Of a stretch of DNA of 64,000 bases, positions 52,748 through 63,003 are shown piece by piece. The notes under the pieces are model-generated. The model was given only the letters and a program-made list of their open reading frames with translations, had not been told where the DNA came from and did no database searches. Where the stretch lies: the NCBI RefSeq assembly GCF_023243045.1, contig NZ_JALKFX010000006.1:1-64000 (forward strand), written 5' to 3'. The translations under genes and the position numbers were made by a program. The stretch's first letter is position 1. Each line of letters starts with the position of its first letter. The DNA is from Frankia sp. AgB32 (GTDB taxonomy: Bacteria; Actinomycetota; Actinomycetes; Frankiales; Frankiaceae).

Positions 52748-52779
52748 CGTTGAACCTCTCCTCGGTGGCCGAGGCGACG

Positions 52780-52979
52780 CTATGACCCGGGCGGCTCCTC
52801 GACTTCTCGAAACGTGCGGTTCCGCGGCCGGCCGAAGGCGCGGGCCACGCAGTCGGGGACGCGGATGAGCCGCCGCGCGGGCGGGAAGCTCGCGCGGTAG
52901 GCCTGCGGAGAGGCGCCGAACGCCCGGCGGAACTCCCGGCTGAGGTGCGCATGATCGGCGTGCGGGCACCGTGCCAGGA
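52780..52979 (-). pseudogene. AraC-family regulator, C-terminal fragment
   Basis: The frame reads CPHADHAHLSREFRRAFGAS then PQAYRASFPPARRL and ends PPGS at TGA 52780-52782. HLSREFRRxFGxSPxxYR is the second helix-turn-helix of AraC regulators. Everything before about residue Cys is missing, and an upstream ATG (53052) reads unrelated residues. AraC-VOC pairs are common, so the two eroded neighbours were probably one unit. Confidence 0.75.
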
Positions 52980-53136
52980 CACGTTTTCGCCCTGTCGCCA
53001 ATCCGGCAGGTCTCGTCAATGTTCGGACGACAGCGAATGATGTAATCTCCAACCGATCATCACGCTATCTTCGGGGGCGATTACGCGTGACGGATGACGA
53101 CCGTGGGAAATGCACCAGTGTCCAGCCAGGCCTGAC

Positions 53137-55023
53137 ATGACGGCGGGAGCCACGCGGCTGGCCACCGCCTTTGGTGTGAGTCTGGCCGCCGCCGCAGTGC
53201 TGGTGCCGGGCGCGGTCAGTCTGTACTGGGCGCTCGTCCTCACCGTCGCGTATGTCCTGCTGGACCTCGGCCTGACCTGGCTGTGGCGCAACCAGCTGGC
53301 AGCGCGGTTCGGTCGACGGTGGCGCTGGGCCGCCGGAATAGCACTCGTCATTCTCCTGCTCGCCGCGACACCGACGCTCGTTCTGGTCACCCCACCAGGC
53401 CGGCATCCCGTGCCGGAACCGTCCGGCACGGGGCCCGTCCGGATGGTGCTGCTGGCCGACGAGTCGGGCAGCCTAAGCCCTGCGGACGTCTACCAGGAAC
53501 AACTCGCGGTCCGGCGCCTCGCCCAGGGTACGAGCTCGCTGGACGACGGGTCGAGAATCGCAGTGGTCGGCTTCGGTAGTTCCGATGCGGACGGACAGAA
53601 TCCCACCGACGACCTCTGCCAGCCATCGCCGCCAGGTGATCCTGCCTTCGGCGCCTGCATCGCGAACCTGGAAAGGCGCGGTCCCAGGAATGCGGCGGAA
53701 TCCACCGACCACGACGCGAACGGCACCGACTTCGTCGCCGCGCTGGGGCGAGCAACCAGTATCCTCGACGGTCCGGACAGCGCCGACATTCCCCGGCTCA
53801 TCATTCTTCTGACCGACGGTCACCAGAACGTGAGCAACAGCCCCGGGTACGGTTCGACGCCGGAACAGCGCAATTCCGAGGCGCTCGCCCGTCTCACGTC
53901 GGTGACGGTGCCCAAGGCGAGGCGGGTCCACGCGCAGATCTGGCCGGTCGGCTTCGGCGGCGCGGCCGACAAGGACGGAATGGCCACGCTCGCCACGCTG
54001 GCCAGCGGCGGCTACCAGCCCCCCGTCGACTCGGGCTGCCCCAGGCCGGTCGCGCGCAACGCCCAGACGGCCGGGAGTGCGCAGTTCAGCCAGACCGTCG
54101 CGGACGTCCTGGCGGTGGCGACCTGCAACACCGTGGATCAATACCAGGCAACCATCAACCCGGCCACCGGGAAGGCCACCGCCACCGTCCCCGTCTCCCT
54201 TGCATCGTCGAGCGCCTCCATCGACGTGATCAAGCCAGTGGACGACACGGACGTCTCCTTCATCGACCCGGACAACCACGACGTGACCACCGCCCACCAG
54301 CGCGGCGGATCCACCTTCGAACTGGTGTCGGGGCCGGGGCGCACCGAGTCATTGCGGATTTCCAGACCCCGTGCCGGGAGCTGGACGGTGAAATTGTCCA
54401 TGCCGCCGGGAACCGCGGCTCGAACGGCGACCGTCACCCTCGTCTCGCAGTCCCGGCTCACCTACACCACGCGGACAGTGCCCAGCCAACCGAGCCCCGG
54501 TGAGTACTACGTCATCCAGGCGCGGCTGACCAACCTGCGGGGCGTGGCCGTCCCGGACCAGGAGCTGCCGGAACACCACGAGGTCGTCGCCGACGTCAGG
54601 ACGGGAAACACATCGGTCCAGGTAACGCTCGTGGACGACGGCATCGAGCACGACCAGCGGAAACATGACGGCATCTACACGGCTGGGACCTACCTGTCCG
54701 CGACGGCGCGAGACCGGCCCAGCGTCACCACTCACGTGGTGGATACCAGGCGGGTGATGGGCGATCGCCTGATCCAGGCCGCCGGTTTTCCCTCCGCCGA
54801 CTATCTTCCCGTCGGCGAAGGTCCCCGGCCCTGGTATGACAGCTTCTGGTATCGAAACCTGCTGCCCGTCGCGCTGCTCCTGCTCCTCGTCCCGCTGTGG
54901 ATCGCGCGAGGGCGCGTCGGACGCCGGCGTCCGGTCCCGCCACCTCCCCCGGACGAACCTACTCCTCCCGACGGTCCCCTTCCCCTGCCTCCCGGACCGT
55001 CCCGGCGTGAGCTGACCGGCTGA
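53137..55023 (+). CDS. Membrane protein with von Willebrand factor A domain
   Basis: 628 residues from ATG 53137 (ATG 53110 is also possible). Two N-terminal membrane segments (VSLAAAAVLVPGAVSLYWAL, WAAGIALVILLLAATPTLVL) precede an outer vWA domain: the MIDAS start VLLADESGSLS (DxSxS-like with Glu), TDFVAALGRATSIL and LIILLTDGHQNV. After about residue 350 comes a beta-rich part (SIDVIKPVDDTDVSFI, SWTVKLSMPPGT) like that of chloride-channel-type vWA proteins. A final membrane helix (LLPVALLLLLVPLWI) and a basic/Pro-rich tail follow. Outer-face sensor or adhesion role; the exact function is unknown. A PstS-like gene lies nearby in convergent orientation. Confidence 0.82.
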   Translation: MTAGATRLATAFGVSLAAAAVLVPGAVSLYWALVLTVAYVLLDLGLTWLWRNQLAARFGRRWRWAAGIALVILLLAATPTLVLVTPPGRHPVPEPSGTGPVRMVLLADESGSLSPADVYQEQLAVRRLAQGTSSLDDGSRIAVVGFGSSDADGQNPTDDLCQPSPPGDPAFGACIANLERRGPRNAAESTDHDANGTDFVAALGRATSILDGPDSADIPRLIILLTDGHQNVSNSPGYGSTPEQRNSEALARLTSVTVPKARRVHAQIWPVGFGGAADKDGMATLATLASGGYQPPVDSGCPRPVARNAQTAGSAQFSQTVADVLAVATCNTVDQYQATINPATGKATATVPVSLASSSASIDVIKPVDDTDVSFIDPDNHDVTTAHQRGGSTFELVSGPGRTESLRISRPRAGSWTVKLSMPPGTAARTATVTLVSQSRLTYTTRTVPSQPSPGEYYVIQARLTNLRGVAVPDQELPEHHEVVADVRTGNTSVQVTLVDDGIEHDQRKHDGIYTAGTYLSATARDRPSVTTHVVDTRRVMGDRLIQAAGFPSADYLPVGEGPRPWYDSFWYRNLLPVALLLLLVPLWIARGRVGRRRPVPPPPPDEPTPPDGPLPLPPGPSRRELTG

Positions 55024-55039
55024 CAAGGCACGTTGACCG

Positions 55040-55470
55040 GGCGAGCCTGTACGGCGGCCACATGACCCTGGCCATCACGTCCATCTTCATGGCCACCATT
55101 CACGCGGTCCCGCACAACTTCCGGCATGACGCGTACTTCGACCTGAAGAAGGTCTGGATCCCCTGGCTCGGCGGCGCCGACACCGTCGTCAGCATCGGGA
55201 TCGCCGGCCTGGAGTCATCAACCGGGAAGCCGCAAGATCGTCCCCGCGCCCGCCGCCGGCAAGGTTGCGCCCGCACCCGCGCAGCCGGCCGCCGGCGGCA
55301 GCGGCGCCAGGTAGACGCCCGGATCTGGGACGTCACCGACGGACGCTGCCGCTGCGCGCTGCGCGTGACCGGTCCGCTCGTCGGCATCGCCTGGCATCCC
55401 GACGGAACAGCGCTCGCGGCCGCCGGCGTCCACCTGTTCAGCTACCTGCCTGGCAGGCAGCTCCGTCCGG
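55040..55470 (+). pseudogene. Patchwork remnant: unknown membrane tail and WD40 C-terminus
   Basis: From about 55060 a frame gives MTLAITSIFMATIHAVPHNF then GGADTVVSIGIAG, which looks like the end of another protein. From about 55318 it gives ARIWDVTDGRCRCALRVTGP then LVGIAWHPDGTALAAAGV and HLFSYLP, the last blade of a WD40 propeller. The two pieces are joined by an Arg-rich stretch without homology. Neither has a start. Probably deletion debris between the vWA and PstS-like genes. Confidence 0.6.
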
Positions 55471-55474
55471 GAGC

Positions 55475-57058
55475 TCAGCCGCGGCAGCGGAGGAGGTTGT
55501 CGGGGGTGTAGCAGGGCTGGTCGTCGTCGGTGATCACGTTGCTGCGGCCGGGGCCGGTGATCAGGTAGTTGAGGAACGAGTCGACCAGGGAGCGGGGGAC
55601 GGGCCGGTCGTGGGTGTAGGCGTACTCGACCTCGGTGAAACGGTAGGCGCTGTCGTGGATGGACGGCTGGTGCCCGTCGATGGCGACGGTGTGCGCGTTC
55701 GGCGCCTTCCTGGCCGCGCGCAGGTCGACGAAACCGATGGCGCCCGAGAATGCCGCGACCTTCGCCACGACCTCGTTCGTGCTGGACAGCAGGCAGAACT
55801 CACTGCCCGAGGAGCTCGCCAGGGTGCAGCCCGGCGAACTGTTCGCGGGTTCCGACGACTGGCCGAGGAAAAGCCGGTCGAAGGCCATCCGGCTGCCCGA
55901 GTCCGTCGTGCGGCTCAGGACCTGTATGGGGCCGCGGGCTCCCGGGTCGATGCCGCTCCAGTCGGTCACGCCGCCGGAGAAGATCCGCCGTATCTGGTCC
56001 GCGGTGAGGTTCCGCACGCCAACCCGGTCGTTGACGACAAGCGCGAAGGTGGACAGCGCCGCGGCCTGCCCCCACAGGTTCGGACTCCCGCCCGCGTTCA
56101 CGCGACCGTCGGAGATGGCTGTCAGGTTCGCCGACGGGGACGCGGCGACGTCGCGCAGACCGGCCTCGCTGCCCTGCGCCGCCACCGTGATCGTCGAGTC
56201 GGGGCAGTCCGCCTCATACCGGTCCGCGACCGTCCTCATCACGGGGGCGAAGGCCGTGGAGCCCGCCACCGTGAGCGCGCCGGTGGCACAACCGACGGGT
56301 CTGCGGGCGTGGCCGGGCAGGAGAATGATGGCGGCCAGCACCACGACGCAGACGGTGAGCAGCACCGTGATCAGGCGGGCCGGCCGGCTGAACTTCGACG
56401 GCCGGTCGTCGACCGAGATGCTTTCGGTCTCGACGATCCCGCCGTCGCGTATGCCGCCGCGCACCCGCATGTCGTCGCCCGACCCATCGCCGTCGAGCAG
56501 GACGAGCAGCTTGTAGTGCTGGCCCGGGTTCAGCGGAACGCGCGGCAGATAGATGTTGTTGTCGTGGTAACGGATGCTGTCCGGGCCGGCGAAATGGCCG
56601 AGCAGGTGTTCCTGCCCGGCGTCGGGAATGACGACGACGCTGCGGACGAAGATGTCGGCGGCGTCGACGGTGAGTCCGTACGGCCCGTTGTTGGTGTAGT
56701 CGGACTCGACGATGCTCTGCGCGCCGTAGTTCTCGACGCGCAGCAGGACAAGCGAGGCGTCGGAGATTCCGGGAAGGTCGTTGAGCAGGCCGAAGGCCGC
56801 CTGCGTCCGCCTGCGTCGGTTACCGTTGCCGACCCGGATCGCCATCTGGACGCGGTAGCCGATCAGCCGTCGGCGCGGCCGGCGTTCGTACCAGACCGCC
56901 GCGAACGACGCGACCAGGCCGATCAGCGCGGTGAGCACCGCGATGACGTTGCCGGCGCTCAACCAGCCCACCTGCCACCTCAGACCCCGCGGACGCGACT
57001 CGAACCGGTGTGATCGCGACACCGTATGCGTCAGCGACGAACAGGTGGTGTCCGGCAC
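55475..57058 (-). CDS. Membrane-anchored PstS-like substrate-binding protein
   Basis: 527 residues from ATG 57058; GTG 56968 (VGWLSAGNVIA, behind TGAGG) is a good alternative. Membrane helices lie near residues 35-55 and 305-330 of the long form, with an Ig-like intervening domain (SLVLLRVENYGAQSIVE). The C-terminal 300 residues match the phosphate-type periplasmic binding fold: GALTVAGSTAFAPVMRTVAD, ITVAAQGSEAGLRDV, DQIRRIFSGGVTDWSGIDPG then RTTDSGSRMAFDR. No ABC transporter genes are nearby, so this is a membrane-fixed sensor-like relative rather than a transport subunit. It lies convergent with the vWA gene. Confidence 0.82.
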   Translation of the reverse strand: MPDTTCSSLTHTVSRSHRFESRPRGLRWQVGWLSAGNVIAVLTALIGLVASFAAVWYERRPRRRLIGYRVQMAIRVGNGNRRRRTQAAFGLLNDLPGISDASLVLLRVENYGAQSIVESDYTNNGPYGLTVDAADIFVRSVVVIPDAGQEHLLGHFAGPDSIRYHDNNIYLPRVPLNPGQHYKLLVLLDGDGSGDDMRVRGGIRDGGIVETESISVDDRPSKFSRPARLITVLLTVCVVVLAAIILLPGHARRPVGCATGALTVAGSTAFAPVMRTVADRYEADCPDSTITVAAQGSEAGLRDVAASPSANLTAISDGRVNAGGSPNLWGQAAALSTFALVVNDRVGVRNLTADQIRRIFSGGVTDWSGIDPGARGPIQVLSRTTDSGSRMAFDRLFLGQSSEPANSSPGCTLASSSGSEFCLLSSTNEVVAKVAAFSGAIGFVDLRAARKAPNAHTVAIDGHQPSIHDSAYRFTEVEYAYTHDRPVPRSLVDSFLNYLITGPGRSNVITDDDQPCYTPDNLLRCRG

Positions 57059-57119
57059 AGCCCGATCTCCACCATTTCATCGGGTGTTCACTGATACGTC
57101 GAACATGCCCGGGACAAGC

Positions 57120-57462
57120 GGGCGGGTGCCTGCCCGCGCCGCCCTGCGTCCCAGCGTTGGACGCGACGTTGACGATGTTGCCGCCGGTTTCGAGCAGGTG
57201 CGGTGTCGCGGCCTGCGCGCAGAAGAAGTACGCATCCGGGTTGACGGTGAACGTCAGCCGGTATTCTTCCTCGGTGACGTCGGTGACGTGACCCATGCGC
57301 AGGACGCCGGCGACATTGTCGAGGACGCCGAGCCGGCCGAACTCCGCCACCGCCACCGCGGCGCGGCACTGCGCGGGTTCGCGAAGGTCGGCGACCCGGG
57401 TCAGCACCGTGCCGCTGCCCGCCTTGTCCGCATCGGCCGCCGTCTGCGCCAGCCCGCCTCAT
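57120..57462 (-). pseudogene. Short-chain dehydrogenase, internal fragment
   Basis: The frame from about 57462 reads AQTAADADKAGSGTVLTRVA, LGVLDNVAGVLRMGHVTDVT, EEEYRLTFTVNPDAYFFCAQ and GGNIVNVASNAG, the middle of a classical SDR (NNAG-like and S of the catalytic triad). The N-terminal GxxxGxG and the YxxxK part are missing. The frame then runs into unrelated residues (HPMKWWRSGCAGHHL). Truncated at both ends. Confidence 0.75.
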
Positions 57463-57538
57463 AGTGTGATTTACACGACTCCCGCATGACCCCGCGATCA
57501 CCGCGACCCCCGTCGCGGTGCGGGCGGGGGCGCTCATG

Positions 57539-58273
57539 TCAGTGGTGTGCGGGCGGACCCATGCCGCGCAGGCAGTCGCTGTGCACCGTCGTCTCGACGG
57601 CCTCGGCGAGGCCTCGGACGAGGCGGGAGGCATCCTCGGAGGAGCCCAGCATGCCGGCGAGCGGGGACAGCACGGTCGAGGTGTGGACGAGCCACTGTCC
57701 ACCCAGCACGGAGAACAGCAGGTACACCGTGAGCACGTAGGGCGGCAGCCCGAGGGCGACGCCGACGGCCCGCTCGACGAGCGACAGGTGACGCAGCGGG
57801 CTGCCGCCGCGGCCTGACGGCGGACCGACCACCGGCCCCAGAAATCGCCCGACAGTCGGGTGCGTGCTGAGGTCGGAACGGACGCGGGCCACCTTCGCGT
57901 CCAGCCCGCGGCCGAACATCGACCGGGCGAGCAGGAATCCGAACGGGAAGGCGAACGCCGCGAACGTCCACACCGAGACGTGGTCGGGCACGCACGGCTT
58001 CCCGTACTCGTGGGCCAGGCGGGCGGCCGCCATCCCCGCGCCGAAACAGATGAGATCCACGAAGGTCTCGGCCAGGGTTCCGAGGAACCCCTGCTCGAAA
58101 CAGGTCAGAATGCCGCCGAGAAGCAGCCCGATGGTGACCCCGGTGACGAGGAACCCGACCGCGCTGCCCTGCCCCGCGTCGGACGCCACCCGCAGCAGAT
58201 AACCGGCCAGTCCAATGAACACAACACGGATGAGCGTGAGCCGAACATGCCAGATGAAAAACGAGACCCGCAC
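57539..58273 (-). CDS. Hypothetical integral membrane protein
   Basis: 244 residues from GTG 58273, chosen for GGGGGA five bases upstream. Hydrophobic segments: LIRVVFIGLAGYLLRVA, GFLVTGVTIGLLLGGIL, FVDLICFGAGMAAA, WTFAAFAFPFGFLLA and, after a loop, VGVALGLPPYVLTVYLLFSV. The loop between (GLDAKVARVRSDLSTHPTVG) and the C-terminal stretch SSEDASRLVRGLAEAVETTV are soluble. No family recognised. It is on the same strand as, and 480 bases upstream of, the PstS-like gene, with SDR debris between. Confidence 0.6.
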   Translation of the reverse strand: MRVSFFIWHVRLTLIRVVFIGLAGYLLRVASDAGQGSAVGFLVTGVTIGLLLGGILTCFEQGFLGTLAETFVDLICFGAGMAAARLAHEYGKPCVPDHVSVWTFAAFAFPFGFLLARSMFGRGLDAKVARVRSDLSTHPTVGRFLGPVVGPPSGRGGSPLRHLSLVERAVGVALGLPPYVLTVYLLFSVLGGQWLVHTSTVLSPLAGMLGSSEDASRLVRGLAEAVETTVHSDCLRGMGPPAHH

Positions 58274-58459
58274 ACCGTCCCCCGACGCACACGATGACCG
58301 GGCCGGCCGACCGCAGCGTGGCCCTGTCCGAAGACACGACACTCGCGAGACGACTACTGCCTGTATTCAGCCCTTCGCCGCGATCGTACGGTATCGCTAC
58401 GCTGCCGGGCGCACCGTCCCGGGCATCCTGAAGACCGCGACGCACGAAGGAGATCAACG

Positions 58460-58783
58460 ATGATCGTCATCACTGCCAGGTTCCGCCCGAAGCCCGCGGA
58501 CGTCGAGCGCTGGCCGGAGATCACCGCCGCGTTCACGGCGGCCACCCGCGCCGAACCGGGCTGCCTGTGGTTCGAGTGGTCGCGCAGCCTCGACGACCCC
58601 GCCCAGTACATCCTCATCGAGGCGTTCCGCGACGACGCGGCCGGCGCCGCGCACGTCACCTCCGAGCACTTCGCCGCCGCCCGCCGCGAGCTGCCGCCGC
58701 ACCTGGCATCGACGCCGAAAATCATCAACACGACCGCTCCCGGCGTCGACTGGTCCGACCTCGGCGAGCTCGCCGTCCGCTGA
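58460..58783 (+). CDS. Antibiotic-biosynthesis-monooxygenase-fold protein
   Basis: 107 residues from ATG 58460 behind GAAGGAG. A small dimeric ABM/ferredoxin-like fold: MIVITARFRPKPADVERWPE, TRAEPGCLWFEWSRSLDDPA and YILIEAFRDDAAGAAHVTSE with the conserved His in EHF. Members are quinol monooxygenases or heme-handling or polyketide-tailoring enzymes. No cluster context indicates the substrate. The sequence is complete and typical in length. Confidence 0.92.
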   Translation: MIVITARFRPKPADVERWPEITAAFTAATRAEPGCLWFEWSRSLDDPAQYILIEAFRDDAAGAAHVTSEHFAAARRELPPHLASTPKIINTTAPGVDWSDLGELAVR

Positions 58784-59306
58784 TCCGCCGCCAACAGCGG
58801 CCGCCGGGTGCTCCCGGGCGGGGGCCCCGGCGCGCGGCCCCGCGGCGCCCCCCCCCCCCAGCCGCCCCCACCCGCGGCCGCGGGGTGCGCGGGGGTGGGC
58901 GCCGCGGCGCACTCACCGGAGGCGCAACCGCCCGGCGACGACCGCGCCGACGGCCCCGCGCCGCCGCCAGTACTGGCCGGTACTGCCGGTGTTCCGGACC
59001 GCCCCGATCACCGCCGCTCCCAGTGACGCGGCGTCCACCACGGTGTGGTCATGTTCGACGGTGCCAGAGCTTCGACCGCGAGAACATCGCAAGCCGACGA
59101 GGTCCACGCCGCTCGGGATCATGACGACGCGCACAGGACGGGCAGCCGCCAGGGCGGAACCGCGACTTCGTCGGGGGAGGCGTCAGGACTTGCGCGCACT
59201 GCGTGATGTGCCACGATGGGCCGGTGACGCGGGGCGGACGCCGGCGTCCCGGACGAGGCACGCCGTACCCGGACAGCGACAAGACGGCGTCGGTGGGTGC
59301 ATCGAC
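58784..59306. other. Intergenic region with a 12-C run, no gene
   Basis: About 520 bases. Extremely GC-rich near 58800-58920, with a run of 12 C at 58848-58859, a spot prone to slippage or sequencing error. Open frames on both strands are Arg/Pro-rich shadows. The plus-strand frame leading to the CBU_0592 gene is open from 58989 but has no conserved residues before 59307. Confidence 0.5.
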
Positions 59307-59534
59307 ATGTACGACGTCGTCCAGATTGCCGGCTCGCTGCTCATCCTGGCCGCGTTCGCGGGCGCGCAGGTCGGCCGGATCGACCAGAGCGGCCGGCGCT
59401 ATCTCCTCGCCAACGCGGCCGGCTCGGCGGCGCTGGCCGTCACCGCGATCATCGGCCGCGAACGGGGCTTCCTGCTGCTGGAAGGGACCTGGGCGCTGAT
59501 GTCGCTCGGTTCCCTGCCGCGCCGGACGGCATCG

Positions 59535-60356
<822 letters not shown>

Positions 60357-60470
60357 GCGTCACACCCTCGCCGGTGCCGCGCGACGCCGTGACCAGCGGC
60401 GGATGAACAGCCGCGGAAATTCCGCGCCGCCGGTTGACCGCCCGGCGGGCCGCTGGCGATCGTCGCCGCC

Positions 60471-61592
60471 ATGACGACAAAGCGTTACGACCTGGTGATC
60501 GTGGGGGCGGGCATCGTCGGGCTGGCGCACGCGGCGGAGGCGGTGCGGCGCGGGCTGTCGGTCGCGGTCGTCGAACGCGACGCCTTCGCCCGCGGCGCGT
60601 CCGTGCGCAACTTCGGCCACGGCTGCATCAGCGGGCAGGCCGGCACCGCCCTCGCCTACGCCCGCGTCGCCCGGGAGCGTTGGCTCGAACTGGGCCGCGC
60701 GGCCGGCTTCTGGGCGGCGCCCACCGGCACCGTCGTCGCCGCCCGCGACGGCGACGAGCTGGCCGTGCTGCGGGAGTTCGCGGCCGACGGCGAGGTCCCG
60801 GCGGTGCTGCTCGACGCGGACGAGGTGCGCGCCCGAGTGCCGCTACGGGCACCTGAGCTGGTCGGCGGCGCCCTGCTGCCGTGGGATGTGCGGGTCGACC
60901 CGCGGGCAGCCGTCGGCGCGCTCGCCCGCTGGCTCGAGCGGCAGGGGGTCGTCTTCCACTGGGGCGCCTCGGCGACCGGGGTGTCCGCGGGCACGCTGCA
61001 CACCAGCCGCGGGGATCTCGCCGGCGCGGCCATCGTGCTCGCCACCGGTCACGACCTGGACCGCCTGTTCCCCGAGATCGCCGCAGAGGTGGACCTGCAC
61101 CGGTGTGAGCTGCACATGCTGCGGGTCGCCGCGCCGGGCGGCGCCAGGTTCGAGCCCGCGGTGCTCACCGGGCTGTCGATGCTGCGTTACGCCGGCTTCG
61201 CCGACTGTCCGTCGCTGCCGGCCGTGGCCGACCGGATGGCCGTCGAGCGACCGGATCTGCTCGCCGTCGACATGAACCTGATGTTCACCCAGCTTCCGGA
61301 CGGCGACCTGGTGATCGGCGACACCCACGCGCTCGCCCACACCCACCTGCCGTTCGCCGCGGAGGACGTGGACGATCTCGTGCTCGCCGAGACGGCCGAG
61401 CTGCTGGGCCTTCCGGTGGCCGAGCTCGCCGTGCGGGAACGCTGGCGCGGGTACTACGCCTCGGCGCCTGGGCGGGAGTTCCTCGTCGCCACCCCGCTGC
61501 CCGGGGTCCGCGCGGTCACCGTCACGACCGGCATCGGGATGACGACGTCGCACGGCCTCGCCGCCGCCGTGCTCGACGACCTGCTGGCCTAA
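60471..61592 (+). CDS. FAD-dependent oxidoreductase, TIGR03364 (phosphonatase-linked) family
   Basis: 373 residues from ATG 60471. DAO-fold: FAD-binding YDLVIVGAGIVGLAHAAEAV, VVERDAFARGASVRNFGHG (the RNFGHG block is typical of this family) and C-terminal VTVTTGIGMTTSHGLAAAVL. TIGR03364 proteins are encoded beside phosphonatase-like hydrolases and phosphonate transporters and are thought to oxidise an aminophosphonate. The exact substrate is not established. Divergent HAD gene on one side, ABC transporter on the other. Confidence 0.9.
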   Translation: MTTKRYDLVIVGAGIVGLAHAAEAVRRGLSVAVVERDAFARGASVRNFGHGCISGQAGTALAYARVARERWLELGRAAGFWAAPTGTVVAARDGDELAVLREFAADGEVPAVLLDADEVRARVPLRAPELVGGALLPWDVRVDPRAAVGALARWLERQGVVFHWGASATGVSAGTLHTSRGDLAGAAIVLATGHDLDRLFPEIAAEVDLHRCELHMLRVAAPGGARFEPAVLTGLSMLRYAGFADCPSLPAVADRMAVERPDLLAVDMNLMFTQLPDGDLVIGDTHALAHTHLPFAAEDVDDLVLAETAELLGLPVAELAVRERWRGYYASAPGREFLVATPLPGVRAVTVTTGIGMTTSHGLAAAVLDDLLA

Positions 61593-61732
61593 CCCGTCCA
61601 TCCGGCTGACCTGTCCATCCGGCTGACGCTGCCCGCGCGGCGAAACCCCCGGACCAGGAAGTTCGCCGCGAACGCCTCATCCGCTCATGTCGCGGACACC
61701 AGCCGGTAAGCGCGTGGCACCACCGTTGCGCT

Positions 61733-61751
61733 GGCGGTACGGCATACCGCC
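61733..61751. promoter_or_regulatory. Perfect inverted repeat upstream of the ABC transporter operon
   Basis: GGCGGTA (61733-61739) and TACCGCC (61745-61751) are perfect complements around CGGCA. The site lies about 60-75 bases upstream of the binding-protein gene, in the position expected for an operator. No regulator gene is in the window, so the cognate protein is unknown. Confidence 0.6.
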
Positions 61752-61808
61752 TGTACTGCGCAAAAGCACCGCGGGACAAACATCCACACCGTGGGACATG
61801 GGGGGCAT

Positions 61809-63002
61809 GTGAGCACAGTGGGACTCGGGGACCGGCGCCTCGCGCGGCCGGGCCGGCTGCGGCTGGCCGCCGTCGGGACGCTGGCGGCGGTCGGACTGCT
61901 CGCCGCGGCGTGCGGCAGCGACTCGTCGGGATCGTCGACGTCGTCGGCGGGTGGCGCCACCGACAAGGCGAAGACGGCGACGTCGGCCGCCTCGGCCGGC
62001 GGCATGGACGCCCTCGTCTCCGCCGCGAAGGCGGAGGGAAAGCTCAACGTCATCACCCTGCCGCCGGACTGGGCGAACTACGGCGAGATCATCCAGAAGT
62101 TCTCCGCCAAGTACGGCATCAAGGTGACCAGCGACAACCCGGACGGGTCGAGCGCGGACGAGATCACCGCGGTCAAGCAGCTACGCGGCCAGAGCCGGGC
62201 GCCCGACGTGCTGGACCTGGGCAACTCCTTCGCCCTGCAGGCCGCGACCGAAGGGTTGATCGCGCCCTACCAGGTCGCTACCTGGAAGGACATTCCGGAC
62301 AGCCTGAAGGAGTCCGGCGGCCAGTGGTTCAGTGACTACGGCGGCTACGTCTCGATCGCCTATGACACGAAGGCCGTCAGCCCGGCGCCGAAGTCCTTCG
62401 CGGACCTGAAGAACCCCGCGTACAAGGGCAAGATCGCCATCAACGGGGACCCGACGCAGGCCGGTGCTGCCTTCGCCGCGGTCTTCGCCGCGGCGCTCGC
62501 CAACGGCGGCTCGTTCGACAACATCCTGCCCGGCGTCCAGTACTTCGCCGACCTGAAGAAGAGCGGCAACTTCCTGCCGGTCAAGGGCACGCCGGCGACG
62601 ATCGAGAGCGGCCAGACGCCGATCATGATCTGGTGGGACTACCTGAACGCCTCCGCCGCCGACAAGGCGAAGGGCAAGGTCGACCTTAAGATCAACATCC
62701 CGACGGACGGCGTGTACGCGAACTACTACACGCAGGCCATCAGCAAGACTGCCCCGCACCCCGCCGCCGCCCGGCTGTGGGAGGAGTACCTGTACTCCGA
62801 CGAGGGCCAGAACCTGTGGCTCAAGGGCCGTGCCCGACCGGTCCGGCTCGAGGCCATGACCACGGCCGGCACCGTCGACAAGACCCTGCTCGCCGCCCTG
62901 CCCGAGGCGCCGAAGGACACCCGGTACCCGACGCAGGCGCAGCTCGACAAGGCCAAGCAGGTCGTCAACGACAACTGGGCGAAGCTTGTCGGAGGCGCGT
63001 GA
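61809..63002 (+). CDS. ABC transporter substrate-binding lipoprotein, probably phosphonate (AEP) type
   Basis: 397 residues from GTG 61809, behind a G-rich run. Exported lipoprotein: basic start, hydrophobic LRLAAVGTLAAVGLLAAACG with a lipobox Cys, then a Ser/Thr-rich linker. The mature protein has the iron/putrescine-type two-lobe fold (LVSAAKAEGKLNVITLPPDW, YGGYVSIAYDTKAV, KSFADLKNPAYKGKIAINGD, TPIMIWWDYLNA). 2-aminoethylphosphonate as ligand is inferred only from the phosphonatase-type neighbours. Followed by its permease with a 1-base gap. Confidence 0.88.
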   Translation: MSTVGLGDRRLARPGRLRLAAVGTLAAVGLLAAACGSDSSGSSTSSAGGATDKAKTATSAASAGGMDALVSAAKAEGKLNVITLPPDWANYGEIIQKFSAKYGIKVTSDNPDGSSADEITAVKQLRGQSRAPDVLDLGNSFALQAATEGLIAPYQVATWKDIPDSLKESGGQWFSDYGGYVSIAYDTKAVSPAPKSFADLKNPAYKGKIAINGDPTQAGAAFAAVFAAALANGGSFDNILPGVQYFADLKKSGNFLPVKGTPATIESGQTPIMIWWDYLNASAADKAKGKVDLKINIPTDGVYANYYTQAISKTAPHPAAARLWEEYLYSDEGQNLWLKGRARPVRLEAMTTAGTVDKTLLAALPEAPKDTRYPTQAQLDKAKQVVNDNWAKLVGGA

Positions 63003-63003
63003 C

